From Ensifer adhaerens (GTDB lineage Bacteria > Pseudomonadota > Alphaproteobacteria > Rhizobiales > Rhizobiaceae), in NCBI RefSeq assembly GCF_013283195.1, contig NZ_JABEKT010000002.1, positions 620,001 through 684,000 of the forward strand: a stretch of 64,000 nucleotides of DNA. The letters are read 5' to 3'. Under the pieces are notes generated by a model, which was given only the letters and a program-made list of their open reading frames with translations, was not told the origin of the DNA and did no database searches. Positions 7,960 through 17,588 of this stretch are shown here, in pieces. How positions within the stretch are numbered: the stretch's first letter is position 1; the number at the start of each line of letters is the position of its first letter. A program made the position numbers and the translations under genes.

Positions 7960-8952
7960 TCACAAGATGGTGGTGCAGCGAACCTCGACGTCGAGGAGCG
8001 CCTTGAGTTCGTCGTCGAGCGCCAGCACGGTCAGTGTCGCCCCGACCATTTCCAGCGAGGTGAAGTAGTTGCCGATATAGGTGCGGTAGATCTTGAGGCC
8101 GCGGCCGGTGATTTCCTTCTCGATCGTGTCGTTCAGGATGTAGAGTTCGTTGAGCGGCGTGGCGCCAAGGCCGGACACCAGCACCGCGACTTCGGTTCCA
8201 GACGCGAGGTTGTGATCGTCGAGCACGATCTGGCACATGTCTTTCGCGACTTCGTCGGCGGTCTTCAGCGCCTCGACCCGCACACCCGGTTCGCCGTGGT
8301 GGCCGATGCCGACTTCCATGGTGCCGGGCTCGATCTGGAAATTCGGATGGCCGACGGCCGGAAGCGTGCAGGGTCCAAGGCCGACGCCGATCGAACGGCA
8401 ATTGTCGATCGCCTTCTGTGCGGTTGCGCGCACCTCTTCGAGGCTTGCGCCTTCGGCCGCTTTGGCGCCGCCGATCTTCCACATGAAGATCTCGCCGGCC
8501 ACTCCGCGACGCTTCTCGCGCTCCTCGGGCGGTGCCGAGCAGACATCGTCATTGGCAACGACGGTCAGGACGTCGATGCCGTCCTTGGCCGCAAGTTTGA
8601 TTGCCATCTTCACGTTCATGTTGTCGCCGGCATAGTTGCCATAGAGGCAGACGACACCCTTGCCGCCATTGGCTTCGCGGATGGCATCATGGAAGCTCTT
8701 GGCGGTCGGCGACGAAAACAGTTCGCCGACGGCGACGGCGTCGAGCATGTTGCGGCCGGTGTAGCCGGTGAAGGCCGGCTCGTGGCCGGAGCCGCCGCCT
8801 GTGACGACACCGACCTTGCCGGCGACCGGCGCGCCCCTGGCGACAACGACGCGCGGATTGTCAGCCAGACGGACGATGTCGGAGTGAGCCTTGACGAAGC
8901 CCTTGACGGTGTCCTCGACGACCTCGTCGGGATTGTTGATGAACCTTTGCAT
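7960..8952 (-). CDS. dhaK: Dihydroxyacetone/erythrulose-type kinase subunit DhaK (set 2)
   Basis: A 330-residue DhaK subunit that binds a small ketose as a hemiaminal on a histidine. GGGSGHEPAFTGY, YGNYAGDNMNVKMA and GIGHHGEPG contain the expected catalytic and substrate-binding His/Asp residues. The ATG at 8952 is preceded by AGGAG at four bases; the frame is open further upstream but overlaps the SDR gene. It sits between an SDR dehydrogenase and DhaL, so the likely order is polyol oxidation to a ketose followed by phosphorylation. Related kinases act on dihydroxyacetone or on D- or L-erythrulose, and sequence alone does not distinguish these. Confidence 0.9.
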   Translation of the reverse strand: MQRFINNPDEVVEDTVKGFVKAHSDIVRLADNPRVVVARGAPVAGKVGVVTGGGSGHEPAFTGYTGRNMLDAVAVGELFSSPTAKSFHDAIREANGGKGVVCLYGNYAGDNMNVKMAIKLAAKDGIDVLTVVANDDVCSAPPEEREKRRGVAGEIFMWKIGGAKAAEGASLEEVRATAQKAIDNCRSIGVGLGPCTLPAVGHPNFQIEPGTMEVGIGHHGEPGVRVEALKTADEVAKDMCQIVLDDHNLASGTEVAVLVSGLGATPLNELYILNDTIEKEITGRGLKIYRTYIGNYFTSLEMVGATLTVLALDDELKALLDVEVRCTTIL

Positions 8953-8981
8953 GGTGTCTCCTGTAGATGGGTCGTGCTTCG

Positions 8982-9755
8982 TCAGAGAATGGTGTAGCCG
9001 CCGTCGATCAGGAGATCGGCGCCGTTGATCATGTCGGCTCCGGCCGACGTCAGGAACACGGCAGCGGCCGCGATCTCTTCCGGATAGGCGAACCGGCCGG
9101 CCGGGATGCGCTTCTTGGCGGCCTCGCCCTTTTCGCCACTCCAGGCTTTCTTGCCGAGCTCGGTCAGAACGATGGTTGGCGAGATGGTGTTGACGGTGAT
9201 GCCGTGTTTGCCCCATTCGGCCGCAAAGGTCTTCGACATGCCGATGACGCCAAATTTCGAGGCGCAATAGGCGACATGGTCCTCGATCGCGACCGTGCCG
9301 GCCTGCGAGGCGAGGTTGACGATCTTGCCGCCCCTGCCGGCAGCGATCATCGCCCGGCCGACGGCCTGGGTGACGAGGAAGCTGCCCTTCAGATTGATGG
9401 CGATGGTCTTGTCCCAATAGTCGAGCGACAGCTCTTCGGCAGGCGCGAGGAACACGACGCCGGCGCTGTTGACGGCGATGTCGATGCCGCCGAAAGCCGC
9501 GACGACGCCCGAGACTGCCGCATTGACCGAGGCCGCGTCCGAAACGTCGCAGACGAACGGTTTTGCATCCCCGCCGAGAGCCTCGGCCTTGGCGCGGGCG
9601 ACATCCTCGTTGATGTCGAGCACGGCCACTTTCGCGCCCTTGGCGGCAAAAGCGCTGGCGACAGCCGCGCCGATGCCGGAGGCGCCGCCGGTGACGAGGG
9701 CAACCTTGCCGGTCAGCGGGAAGTTGAGGTCGATCTGGGGTGTGGTCTCGGTCAT
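8982..9755 (-). CDS. Short-chain dehydrogenase, GolD/DthD-like polyol dehydrogenase
   Basis: A 257-residue classical SDR. The cofactor loop is TGGASGIG, the NAG-equivalent is NSAG, and the catalytic motif is Ser...YCASK. The start IDLNFPLTGKVALVTGG and overall pattern resemble the GolD (glycerol) and DthD (D-threitol) dehydrogenases, which in characterised systems stand beside DhaK/DhaL genes. It is encoded 29 bases upstream of DhaK in the same operon, so oxidation of an imported polyol to the kinase substrate is a reasonable inference. The ATG at 9755 has AGGG about nine bases upstream; a longer frame to 9794 has no comparable site. The substrate is not proven. Confidence 0.82.
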   Translation of the reverse strand: MTETTPQIDLNFPLTGKVALVTGGASGIGAAVASAFAAKGAKVAVLDINEDVARAKAEALGGDAKPFVCDVSDAASVNAAVSGVVAAFGGIDIAVNSAGVVFLAPAEELSLDYWDKTIAINLKGSFLVTQAVGRAMIAAGRGGKIVNLASQAGTVAIEDHVAYCASKFGVIGMSKTFAAEWGKHGITVNTISPTIVLTELGKKAWSGEKGEAAKKRIPAGRFAYPEEIAAAAVFLTSAGADMINGADLLIDGGYTIL

Positions 9756-9781
9756 GTCGGTTTTCCCTCGGCGGTTGGAAA

Positions 9782-9804
9782 GCGGGGCGGGCAAGCCGCC
9801 CCGC
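9782..9804. repeat. GC hairpin just after the CUT2 binding-protein gene
   Basis: GCGGGGCGG pairs with CCGCCCCGC around GCAAG. On the minus strand it lies 12 bases past the binding-protein stop and before the SDR. This position is typical of structures that stabilise the upstream binding-protein message and lower downstream expression. Confidence 0.5.
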
Positions 9805-9815
9805 CTGTGATGGCG

Positions 9816-10802
9816 TTACTTGCGGGCTTCAAGCAGCTTGTCGACGTTCTCGGTCGTGACCGGGGTCCACGGAACGTTGTATTCCTTGTCCTTGCCGTCG
9901 TTGAACGGCATGTCAGGATACTGCGCCCAGATGTCGGATTGCGGCTTGTAGTCGCCCTTCTTGGCCTGGAAGATCGCGAGGTCGAGCGCGCCCTGCGCCT
10001 GGGCGCGGGCATCCTGCAGGATCGAGGTCATCGTGCCTTCCTTGACGGCCGTCAGAGCATCGGTCACGCCGTCGATGCCGGCAATGGCGAAGTCGTCGAC
10101 CTTGAGGCCGGCCGACTTGATCGCTTCGATCGCGCCGAGCGCCATCTCGTCGTTCTGGCCGATGACGCCGTTGATCTGGCCCGAATGAGCCGTCAGCCAG
10201 TTTTCCATCAGCGTCTGGGCTTCGGCACGCGACCAGTTGGCAGTCTGCTGCTCGAGAACCTTGACGTCAGGGCACTCGGCAAGCGCCTTCTTGTTGCCTT
10301 CCAGGCGCGAGATCTGCGCCGACTGGCCAATCGGACCCTCGATGATCACCACGTTGCCCTTGCAGCCGATCTTGTCGAGAACGGTCTTGGCTTCCATGTA
10401 GCCCGACACGGTGTCGTCGGAGCCGACATAGGCGGTCAGAAGCTCGGAGTTGACGCGGGTGTTGGAGCCGACGACCGGAATGCCGGCATCATGGGCGGCC
10501 TGAACGGCGGTTGCGCCAGCCTCGATGTCGATCGGCACGAAGATGATCGCGTTGAACTTCTGCGTGATCATCGTGTTGAACTGTTCCTGCTGGACCAGTG
10601 CGTCGTAGCGGCCGTCGAACACGGTCAGTTCGACTTCACCGCTCTTGACGGCGGGGTGCTCTTCAAGGGCCGCCGACCAGATTTGCATGAATTCGGCATT
10701 GAGACCGTAGGGTGCGGCACCGATCTTGAGCTTTTCCTGCGCGACAGCTGATGACGCGAAGAGGGCCGTGGCGGAAGCCAGGGCGATCACGAGTTTCTTC
10801 AT
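9816..10802 (-). CDS. Sugar/polyol ABC transporter periplasmic binding protein (CUT2, RbsB-like)
   Basis: A 328-residue periplasmic binding protein of the ribose/galactose type. MKKLVIALASATALFASSAVAQ is a clear Sec signal peptide with cleavage after AVAQ or AVA. The mature part begins EKLKIGAAPYG and shows the type I fold blocks: FDGRYDALVQQEQFNTMI, NAIIFVPIDIEAG, AGIPVVGSNTRVN, IIEGPIGQSAQISRLEG and GQNDEMALGAIEAIK. It delivers ligand to the permease (10887) and ATPase (11951). Unusually it comes third, after both, and is bounded on each side by a GC-rich hairpin. The ligand is probably a short polyol, inferred from the coupled dehydrogenase and kinases. Confidence 0.88.
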   Translation of the reverse strand: MKKLVIALASATALFASSAVAQEKLKIGAAPYGLNAEFMQIWSAALEEHPAVKSGEVELTVFDGRYDALVQQEQFNTMITQKFNAIIFVPIDIEAGATAVQAAHDAGIPVVGSNTRVNSELLTAYVGSDDTVSGYMEAKTVLDKIGCKGNVVIIEGPIGQSAQISRLEGNKKALAECPDVKVLEQQTANWSRAEAQTLMENWLTAHSGQINGVIGQNDEMALGAIEAIKSAGLKVDDFAIAGIDGVTDALTAVKEGTMTSILQDARAQAQGALDLAIFQAKKGDYKPQSDIWAQYPDMPFNDGKDKEYNVPWTPVTTENVDKLLEARK

Positions 10803-10855
10803 GCTACTCCTCCATTGTGGTTTCCGCCGCCTTCATGGCGCACGGATTGGTGTAC

Positions 10856-10873
10856 GGCCGCCGCAGGGCGGCC
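10856..10873. repeat. GC hairpin between CUT2 permease and binding-protein genes
   Basis: GGCCGCC pairs with GGCGGCC around GCAG in the 84-base gap upstream of the binding-protein gene. With the hairpin at 9782-9804 it brackets that gene, which suggests differential mRNA processing. Confidence 0.4.
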
Positions 10874-10886
10874 GATGTCTTGGGGG

Positions 10887-11891
10887 TCAGAGACCCTGAT
10901 TGCGTTTCTGGTCGAGCATCACGGCGCCGACGATCAGCGCGCCCTTCAGGACCTGCTGGTAGTAGGATTGGATGCCCATCAGATCGAGGCCGTTGTTCAT
11001 CACGCCGATGATTAGCGCGCCGATCAGCGTTCCCGTCACGCGACCGACGCCGCCCGAAAGGCTGGTGCCGCCGATGACGACCGCGGCGATCGCGTCCAGT
11101 TCATAGGCGATGCCGGCCTGCGGCAGGGCGGAACCTGTTCTCGCCGACAGCATCATGCCCGCAAGGCCCGAAAGTCCGCCCGAAATGACGTAGACGAGGA
11201 AGCGGATGCGGGTGACGTTGATGCCGGAGGTCTTGGCCGCATGCGGGTTGCCGCCGACGGCGTAGATGTAGCGGCCGAAACGCGTGCGGGTCAGGATCCA
11301 CCAGGAAGCGAGAAAGACGATCCCAAGCAGGATTACCGGCATCGGGATGCCGAGGATGTTGCCGGTGCCGATCCAGCGTAATTCCGGCGTCAGTGCCGGT
11401 ACCGGCTTGCCGCCGCCGTAGATCAGCGTCATGCCGCGGGCGGCAGATAGCATGCCGAGGGTGGCGACGAAGGCCGGAACGGAGAAGCGCGAGACGATGA
11501 AGCCGACGATGATGCCGCAGGCGACGCCGACGAGAATGCCGATCGCAAGCGCCACGAAGAAGGGGTAGGGCGCGCCGGCAATGCCCGCCGTTGCCGAGGT
11601 CGTCGCGAAGCTGGCGCTGACCATGCCGGCAAGCGCCACGACCGAGCCGACGGAAAGATCGATGCCGCGCGTCAGGATGACGAAGGTCATGCCGATCGCC
11701 AGCACGCCGTTGATCGACGTCTGCAGAAGTACATTGGAAATGTTGCCCGGCGTCAGGAAATACTCGTTGGAGAACGACAGGATGACCGCCAGCAGCAGGA
11801 AGGCGAGAAAGATGCCGTATTCCTGTATCAGCGTGCCGCGCTTTTCGGCGCTGAACCAGCTTCTGGATGCGTTGTTTTCGATGTTGGACAC
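10887..11891 (-). CDS. Sugar/polyol ABC transporter permease (CUT2, RbsC-like)
   Basis: A 334-residue inner-membrane permease with about 8-10 hydrophobic segments. Family blocks are visible: NVLLQTSINGVLAIGMTFVILTRGIDLSVGS near the N-terminus, the EAA-like region GGNPHAAKTSGINVTRIRFLVY, and AIAAVVIGGTSLSGGVGRVTGTLIGA near the C-terminus. These are typical of RbsC/XylH-type subunits, which form a homodimeric pore. The start is a GTG at 11891 with a GGGG-rich stretch 10-14 bases upstream. It lies 59 bases downstream of the ATPase gene. Confidence 0.9.
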   Translation of the reverse strand: MSNIENNASRSWFSAEKRGTLIQEYGIFLAFLLLAVILSFSNEYFLTPGNISNVLLQTSINGVLAIGMTFVILTRGIDLSVGSVVALAGMVSASFATTSATAGIAGAPYPFFVALAIGILVGVACGIIVGFIVSRFSVPAFVATLGMLSAARGMTLIYGGGKPVPALTPELRWIGTGNILGIPMPVILLGIVFLASWWILTRTRFGRYIYAVGGNPHAAKTSGINVTRIRFLVYVISGGLSGLAGMMLSARTGSALPQAGIAYELDAIAAVVIGGTSLSGGVGRVTGTLIGALIIGVMNNGLDLMGIQSYYQQVLKGALIVGAVMLDQKRNQGL

Positions 11892-11950
11892 GGTTCTCAG
11901 GCCCCTTTGATGTCGGACAAGCGCTTTTTGGCGTCGATCTCGCGGGTGGT

Positions 11951-13429
11951 TCAGGTCGATAGATGCACGAGCGACTGGGCGTCCGTCGCCCGGCGATCGT
12001 GGATGCCGGCGGATTTTCCCTGGCGCATGACGAGGATGCGATCGGACATGCCCAGCACCTCGTCGATCTCGGAGGAGATCATGACGACGGTGCCGCCGGC
12101 CGCGGTGAAATCACAGATGATGCGGTAGATTTCGCGTTTGGCCCCGACGTCGACGCCGCGGGTCGGCTCGTCGAGCAGAAGCAATCTCGGCTGGCGCAGG
12201 AACCATTTTCCGAGCACGACCTTCTGCTGGTTGCCGCCCGAAAGACCCGAGACCGGCATCGTGTCGCGCGCCGCCTTGATGCCGAAGCGGGCGATCATCT
12301 CGGCACTGGCTGCGGCCTCGTCCCGCCCCTTCATGACGAAGCGCGGGCTCATCTCCGGAAGGCTTGCCAGGCAGATGTTGCCGCGAACGCTGTCGGCCAG
12401 ATTGAGGCCGCTGACTTTTCTGTCTTCGGTGACAAGCGCGATACCGCTCGCCATCGCGTCGGCCGGTTTGCTGACGGTGATCCGTTCACCTTCGAGCATG
12501 ACATCGCCGTGAGACGGGCGGTCGAGGCCGAACAGGCAGTTGAAGATCTCCGTACGGCCGGAGCCCATCAGCCCGTAGATGCCGAAGATTTCGCCCTTGC
12601 GCACCGAAAACGAGATGTCCTCGATCTTGCCGGGCAGTGTCAGGCCCGAGACCTCCAGGCCGATCTCGTCGGTCGGGTCGTTGGTCTTGATGTATTCCTC
12701 GCCGAGTTCGCGCCCGACGATCATCTTGATCAGGCCTGGGCGATCGATGTCGGAAAGCAGGCCGCTGCCGACATAGCCGCCGTCGCGAAAGACCGTGTAG
12801 CTGTCGGCGATCTGGAAGATTTCCGAAAGCCGGTGCGAGACGTAGACGACGCCCTTGCCCTCGGCCTTGAGGCGGGCAACCGCAGCAAACAGGTGTTGCG
12901 CTTCCTTCTCGCCGATCGCCGATGTCGGCTCGTCCATGAAGATGACTTCGGCTTCGTGGCTGAAAGCCTTGGCGATTTCGACCAGCTGCATCTGCGCGAC
13001 CGAAAGCGTCATCATCGTCTGGGTGGCGCGGATGCCGAATTCGAGCCGATCGAGAAGCTGCTGCGCGTCGCGGTTCATTTTCTTGAAGTCGATGCCGCCG
13101 AAACGCCCCGAAGGTTCGCGGCCGAGATAGATGTTTTCGGCGACCGTCATGTGCGGAACGGGGCTCAGTTCCTGCTCGATGATGGCAATGCCGGAGGCAA
13201 GCGCCTCAGCCGGGTTGCCATAGTGGACCTCCTTGCCGCGCCGCCAGATCGTGCCGCCGTCGCGCTGCTGGATGCCCATCAGGATCGAAAGAAATGTCGA
13301 TTTCCCGGCGCCGTTGCCGCCGCAAAGCGCGTGAACGGAACCGGCCTGAAGTTCAAGGCGGCCGTCGCGCAAGGCTGCGACGCCCCCGAATGATTTCTTC
13401 AGTCCTTCAACCTTCAAAAGCGGTTGCAT
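11951..13429 (-). CDS. Sugar/polyol ABC transporter ATPase (CUT2, RbsA-like, two ABC domains)
   Basis: A 492-residue double ATPase. Domain 1 has Walker A GGNGAGKST, a degenerate signature LSVAQMQLVEIAKA and Walker B VIFMDEPTSAI. Domain 2 has the degenerate Walker A GLMGSGRTE, a full signature LSGGNQQKVVLGKW and Walker B LLLDEPTRGVD. This asymmetric degeneration is normal for the RbsA/XylG family. The ATG at 13429 follows GGGAGGA; the frame is open to 13507 but lacks a good ribosome site. It is the first gene of the operon and faces the AT-rich region at 13430-13600 with several inverted repeats, presumably the promoter and operator. Confidence 0.92.
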   Translation of the reverse strand: MQPLLKVEGLKKSFGGVAALRDGRLELQAGSVHALCGGNGAGKSTFLSILMGIQQRDGGTIWRRGKEVHYGNPAEALASGIAIIEQELSPVPHMTVAENIYLGREPSGRFGGIDFKKMNRDAQQLLDRLEFGIRATQTMMTLSVAQMQLVEIAKAFSHEAEVIFMDEPTSAIGEKEAQHLFAAVARLKAEGKGVVYVSHRLSEIFQIADSYTVFRDGGYVGSGLLSDIDRPGLIKMIVGRELGEEYIKTNDPTDEIGLEVSGLTLPGKIEDISFSVRKGEIFGIYGLMGSGRTEIFNCLFGLDRPSHGDVMLEGERITVSKPADAMASGIALVTEDRKVSGLNLADSVRGNICLASLPEMSPRFVMKGRDEAAASAEMIARFGIKAARDTMPVSGLSGGNQQKVVLGKWFLRQPRLLLLDEPTRGVDVGAKREIYRIICDFTAAGGTVVMISSEIDEVLGMSDRILVMRQGKSAGIHDRRATDAQSLVHLST

Positions 13430-13503
13430 GGTGTCCTCCCACGCTGCGATGGCGATTTTGCCGCTATCGATTTCGACAAAAATCACATGCTGATCGACAT
13501 CTG

Positions 13504-13589
13504 TCAATATTGAGATTTTACTTTTGATTTTTTTGATCGGCTTTTGTCAAATTCCTATCTACCCACCACTCGAATTGACATGAGTCAAT
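13504..13589. promoter_or_regulatory. Candidate operator cluster upstream of the polyol operon
   Basis: This AT-rich stretch holds repeated TTGAC/GTCAA half-sites. TCAATATTGA is a perfect palindrome at 13504-13513, ATTGAC-N4-GTCAAT a perfect dyad at 13574-13589, and TTGAT...GTCAA a looser pair between them. It lies 75-160 bases upstream of the ATPase start. SorC-type binding, for example by the fusion regulator at 4933, is an inference from proximity. Confidence 0.4.
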
Positions 13590-13729
13590 GCAGGGTCCCG
13601 ATACCAAGGGTTTGTCTTAGCGATCGGTTTACGTCGCGGTGACGGTTGGCCACGCCGGGCCTATTCCCGGTTGTGTTTGGGTCGTCGCGGGCTATTGTCG
13701 TGATGTGCATTGCAAGGTGGGACGCTGAT

Positions 13730-14800
13730 ATGGAAAAAGCCCGGAAGAATTGGCTCGTGCTCGGCCTGATCGCTTTGGCCCTGGCCGGCGGCTACTACGC
13801 CTGGCAGAATCTCGATCGCAACGCCCTACCTGCCGGGATTGCCAGCGGCAACGGGCGCATAGAGGCGGTCGAAATCGATATCTCGACCAAAACGCCGGGC
13901 AGAATCAGAGAGATCATGGTCGACGAGGGCGATTTCGTCACTGCCGGGCAGGTGCTCGCCCAGATGGATACGGTCCAGCTCGAGGCGCATAAGCGACAGG
14001 CCGAAGCGCAACAGCAGCGCGCCATTGTCGGCGTCGAGGCGGCAAAGAACCTTGTGACCCAGCGCGAGGCGGAAAAGGCGGCAGCCGAAGGCGTGCTGGC
14101 GCAACGCCGGGCACAACTGGACGCTGCCGAGCGGCGCCTCGCCCGCTCCGAGCAACTCGTCAAGACGAGCACAGTTTCGCAGCAGGTGCTTGATGATGAC
14201 CGCGCCACCGCGGAAGGTGCGAGAGCTGCCGCCAGTGCCGCGGAAGCCTCGCTTGCCGCGTCGGATGCGGCGATCAATTCGGCGAAATCCCAGGTTATCG
14301 ATGCGCAAGCCTCGGTCGAGGCCGCCAAGGCGTCGGTCGAGAGCATCGTTGCCGACATCAACGACAGCACGCTTGTTTCGCCGCGCGACGGTCGCATCCA
14401 GTATCGGGTGGTCCAGCCCGGCGAAGTGCTGGCTGCCGGCGGCCGGGTGCTCAATCTCGTCGATCTCGGCGACGTCTACATGACCTTCTTCCTGCCGACG
14501 GATCAGGCCGGGCTGTTGTCTATCGGCAGCGAGGTCCGGCTGGTGCTGGACGCAGCACCGCAATACATCATTCCCGCCAAGGTCTCCTATGTCGCCGATG
14601 TCGCGCAGTTCACGCCGAAGACGGTCGAGACCGCCGAAGAGCGCCAGAAGCTGACCTTCCGGATCAAGGCGCAGATCCCGAAGGAACTGCTGAAGAAGTA
14701 TATCCGCATGGTCAAGACGGGGCTTCCGGGGGTCGCCTATGTCAAGGTCGATCCCAAGGCCGAGTGGCCGGCGAGCCAGACCGGCACGCTGGTGCAGTGA
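13730..14800 (+). CDS. HlyD-family membrane fusion protein (YhiI-like)
   Basis: A 356-residue periplasmic adaptor. One membrane anchor ([19 protein letters not shown], about residues 7-25) precedes a biotinyl-lipoyl-like half ([20 protein letters not shown]), a long Ala/Glu/Gln-rich coiled-coil hairpin (about 90-215), the second lipoyl half ([21 protein letters not shown]) and a beta-barrel domain. It bridges inner-membrane pumps to an outer-membrane channel. The ATG at 13730 has AAGGTGG upstream; the frame is open to 13646. Its stop overlaps the start of the RbbA-like gene (TGATG), so the three genes 13730-18701 are translationally coupled, as in E. coli yhiI-rbbA-yhhJ. Confidence 0.88.
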   Translation: MEKARKNWLVLGLIALALAGGYYAWQNLDRNALPAGIASGNGRIEAVEIDISTKTPGRIREIMVDEGDFVTAGQVLAQMDTVQLEAHKRQAEAQQQRAIVGVEAAKNLVTQREAEKAAAEGVLAQRRAQLDAAERRLARSEQLVKTSTVSQQVLDDDRATAEGARAAASAAEASLAASDAAINSAKSQVIDAQASVEAAKASVESIVADINDSTLVSPRDGRIQYRVVQPGEVLAAGGRVLNLVDLGDVYMTFFLPTDQAGLLSIGSEVRLVLDAAPQYIIPAKVSYVADVAQFTPKTVETAEERQKLTFRIKAQIPKELLKKYIRMVKTGLPGVAYVKVDPKAEWPASQTGTLVQ

Positions 14801-17586
14801 TGGCGGATCCCGACAGGGCCGGCCTGTCGCCGGCAGAGCCCGTGGTACGCCTCAACGCCGTCACCCTTTCCTACGGCAAGACCCGGGCGCTTGACGACGT
14901 GACGCTCGACATCCCCTCCGGCTGCATGGCCGGCCTGATCGGGCCGGACGGGGTCGGAAAGTCGAGCCTGCTCTCGCTTGTCGCCGGCGCCCGCGCCGTC
15001 CAGGGCGGTCGCGTCGAGGTGCTCGGCGGAGACATCGCCGATGCCGGCCACCGGCGGCGGACCTGCCCGCGCATCGCCTATATGCCGCAGGGCCTCGGCA
15101 AGAACCTTTACCCGACGCTTTCCGTCTTCGAGAACGTCGATTTCTTCGGCCGCCTGTTCGGCCACGATCGCGAGGAGCGCGAGCGGCGCATCGCCGGCCT
15201 GCTCCAAAGCACCGGCCTTGCGCCTTTCGCCGACCGTCCCGCGGGCAAGCTTTCCGGCGGCATGAAGCAGAAGCTGGGACTGTGCTGTGCGCTCATTCAT
15301 GACCCTGACCTCCTCATTCTCGACGAGCCGACCACGGGCGTCGACCCGCTGTCGCGCCGGCAGTTCTGGGAGCTGATCGATGAGATCCGCGCCGAGCGGC
15401 CTGGCATGAGCGTCGTCGTTGCCACCGCCTATATGGAAGAGGCGGCCCGCTTCGACTGGCTGGTGGCGATGGATGCCGGCCGGGTGCTGGCAACGGGCAC
15501 GCCTGACGAGTTGCTGCAAAATACCGGCGTCGACACGCTCGATGCCGCCTTCATCGCGTTGCTTCCGGAAGATCTCAGGCGCGAGCACCACGACGTCGTC
15601 ATTCCGCCGCGTCCGGAAGGGGTGGGCGACGACATCGCCATCGAGGCCAACAACCTCACCATGCGCTTCGGCGATTTCGTCGCCGTCGACAATGTCAGCT
15701 TCCGCATCGGCCGCGGCGAGATCTTCGGCTTCCTTGGCTCCAATGGCTGCGGCAAGACGACGACGATGAAAATGCTGACGGGCCTGCTCGCCGCCAGCGA
15801 AGGCACGGCCAAGCTCTTCGGGCGCGAAGTCGACCCGCGCGACATGGAAGTGCGTCACCGTGTCGGCTACATGTCGCAGGCCTTCTCGCTTTATACCGAG
15901 CTGACGGTCCTGCAGAACCTCGAGCTGCATGCCAAGCTCTTCGGCATGGCAGCTGACACCATTCCAAAGCGGATCGAGGAGCTTGCGGATCGCTTTGATC
16001 TCGCCGGCGTGATGGAGGCGCTGCCGGACGCCTTGCCGCTCGGGGTGCGCCAACGGCTGTCGCTGGCCGTCGCCCTGATCCATTCGCCCGACATCCTCAT
16101 CCTCGACGAGCCGACATCCGGCGTCGACCCCGTCGCGCGCGACAGTTTCTGGCAGATCCTCGTTGACCTCTCGCGCAACGAGCAGGTGACGATCTTCATC
16201 TCCACCCACTTCATGAACGAGGCGATGCGCTGCGATCGCATGTCGCTGATGCATGCGGGCAAGGTGCTGGTCAGCGACACGCCGGAGGGCATCATGAAGA
16301 GCCGCTCCGCGTCGACGCTGGAGGAAGCCTTCATCGCCTATCTCGAAGAGGCGATCGCCGGCGCGAAGCCGGCGGCGCCTTCCGTGGTCAGGGCGCACGA
16401 CCCGTCGAAGCCGGCAATCGCGCAGGAGGTCGAACGAAAGGCGTCGGCGACGTCGGCGTTTTTCGACGTCGGACGCATGTTCAGCTACACCCGTCGCGAG
16501 GCGCTGGAACTGGTGCGCGATCCCATCCGGGCGACGCTCGCGACCATCGGCACGGTCATCCTGATGTTCGTCATCGGCTATGGCATCAACATGGATGTCG
16601 AAGACCTGACCTTCGCGGTGCTCGACCATGACCAGACCACCACCAGCCGCGAATACATTCTCGAAATCGCAGGCTCGCGCTACTTCATCGAGAAGGACCC
16701 GATCACCGATTATGCCGACCTCGACCGGCGCATGCGCAATGGCGAACTGAGCCTTGCGATCGAGATACCGCCGGGTTTTGCCAGACGGGCGGCCCGTGGC
16801 GACGCGGTCGAAATTGCCGCCTGGATAGATGGGGCCATGGCGAGCCGCGCCGAAACGGTCAAAGGCTACGTGCAGGGCCTGCACGCCCACTGGCTGACCG
16901 GAAAGATCCGCGAACGCTACGGCGATGCGGCAACCGCCGGCACCTTCAAGATCGAGACGCGCTTCCGCTACAATCCCGACGTCAAGAGCATCGTCGCCAT
17001 GGTGCCCGCCGTCATTCCGCTGTTGCTGATGCTGATCCCGGCCATGCTGTCGGCGCTCAGCGTCGTGCGCGAGAAGGAGCTGGGCTCGATCGTCAACCTC
17101 TACGTCTCGCCGGTGACGCGGCTCGAATTCCTGGTCGGCAAGCAACTCCCCTATATCGCCCTGGCGATGCTCAATTTCGCGCTTTTGACCGCCTTTGCGA
17201 TCTTCGTCTTCCGGGTGCCGTTCACCGGCAGCCTGCTGGCCTGGACGGTCGCCGGATTGATCTACGTCTCGGCGGCAACGGCGATGGGGCTCGTCATCTC
17301 CACCTTCATGTCCAGCCAGATTGCCGCGATTTTCGGTACGGCGATCCTGACGCTCATTCCGGCCATCCAGTATTCCGGCATGATCGATCCGGTCTCGTCG
17401 CTGGAGGGCGCGGGCGCCTTCATCGGCCAGATCTACCCGACGACGCATTTCATGACCATCGCTCGCGGCACCTTCTCCAAGGCGCTCGGCTTCGGCGATC
17501 TCGCGGGCGCTTTCGTGCCGATGCTGATCGCGGTGCCGGTGCTGCTGGCGATCGGCACCCTGTCCCTCAAGAAGCAGGCGAGGTGA
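14800..17586 (+). CDS. RbbA-like ABC exporter: two ATPase domains fused to an ABC-2 permease
   Basis: A 928-residue fusion. ABC domain 1 (about 10-255) has [20 protein letters not shown] and [14 protein letters not shown] domain 2 (about 280-520) has [11 protein letters not shown], a weak signature [11 protein letters not shown] and [11 protein letters not shown]. From about 555 it is an ABC-2 permease with one N-terminal helix ([19 protein letters not shown]), a periplasmic loop and five or six C-terminal helices. E. coli RbbA was described as a ribosome-associated ATPase, but this fusion and the coupled adaptor and permease genes fit an export pump better. The cargo is unknown. A longer frame from 14764 lies inside the HlyD gene; 14800 is the coupled start. 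Confidence 0.88.
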   Translation: MADPDRAGLSPAEPVVRLNAVTLSYGKTRALDDVTLDIPSGCMAGLIGPDGVGKSSLLSLVAGARAVQGGRVEVLGGDIADAGHRRRTCPRIAYMPQGLGKNLYPTLSVFENVDFFGRLFGHDREERERRIAGLLQSTGLAPFADRPAGKLSGGMKQKLGLCCALIHDPDLLILDEPTTGVDPLSRRQFWELIDEIRAERPGMSVVVATAYMEEAARFDWLVAMDAGRVLATGTPDELLQNTGVDTLDAAFIALLPEDLRREHHDVVIPPRPEGVGDDIAIEANNLTMRFGDFVAVDNVSFRIGRGEIFGFLGSNGCGKTTTMKMLTGLLAASEGTAKLFGREVDPRDMEVRHRVGYMSQAFSLYTELTVLQNLELHAKLFGMAADTIPKRIEELADRFDLAGVMEALPDALPLGVRQRLSLAVALIHSPDILILDEPTSGVDPVARDSFWQILVDLSRNEQVTIFISTHFMNEAMRCDRMSLMHAGKVLVSDTPEGIMKSRSASTLEEAFIAYLEEAIAGAKPAAPSVVRAHDPSKPAIAQEVERKASATSAFFDVGRMFSYTRREALELVRDPIRATLATIGTVILMFVIGYGINMDVEDLTFAVLDHDQTTTSREYILEIAGSRYFIEKDPITDYADLDRRMRNGELSLAIEIPPGFARRAARGDAVEIAAWIDGAMASRAETVKGYVQGLHAHWLTGKIRERYGDAATAGTFKIETRFRYNPDVKSIVAMVPAVIPLLLMLIPAMLSALSVVREKELGSIVNLYVSPVTRLEFLVGKQLPYIALAMLNFALLTAFAIFVFRVPFTGSLLAWTVAGLIYVSAATAMGLVISTFMSSQIAAIFGTAILTLIPAIQYSGMIDPVSSLEGAGAFIGQIYPTTHFMTIARGTFSKALGFGDLAGAFVPMLIAVPVLLAIGTLSLKKQAR

Positions 17587-17588
17587 CC

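Noticed and set aside
14737-17448. A 903-residue frame opposite the RbbA-like gene.
   Set aside because: It is very rich in Arg, His, Asp and Gly with no motif, typical of antisense frames in high-GC DNA; the plus strand carries two full ABC domains.
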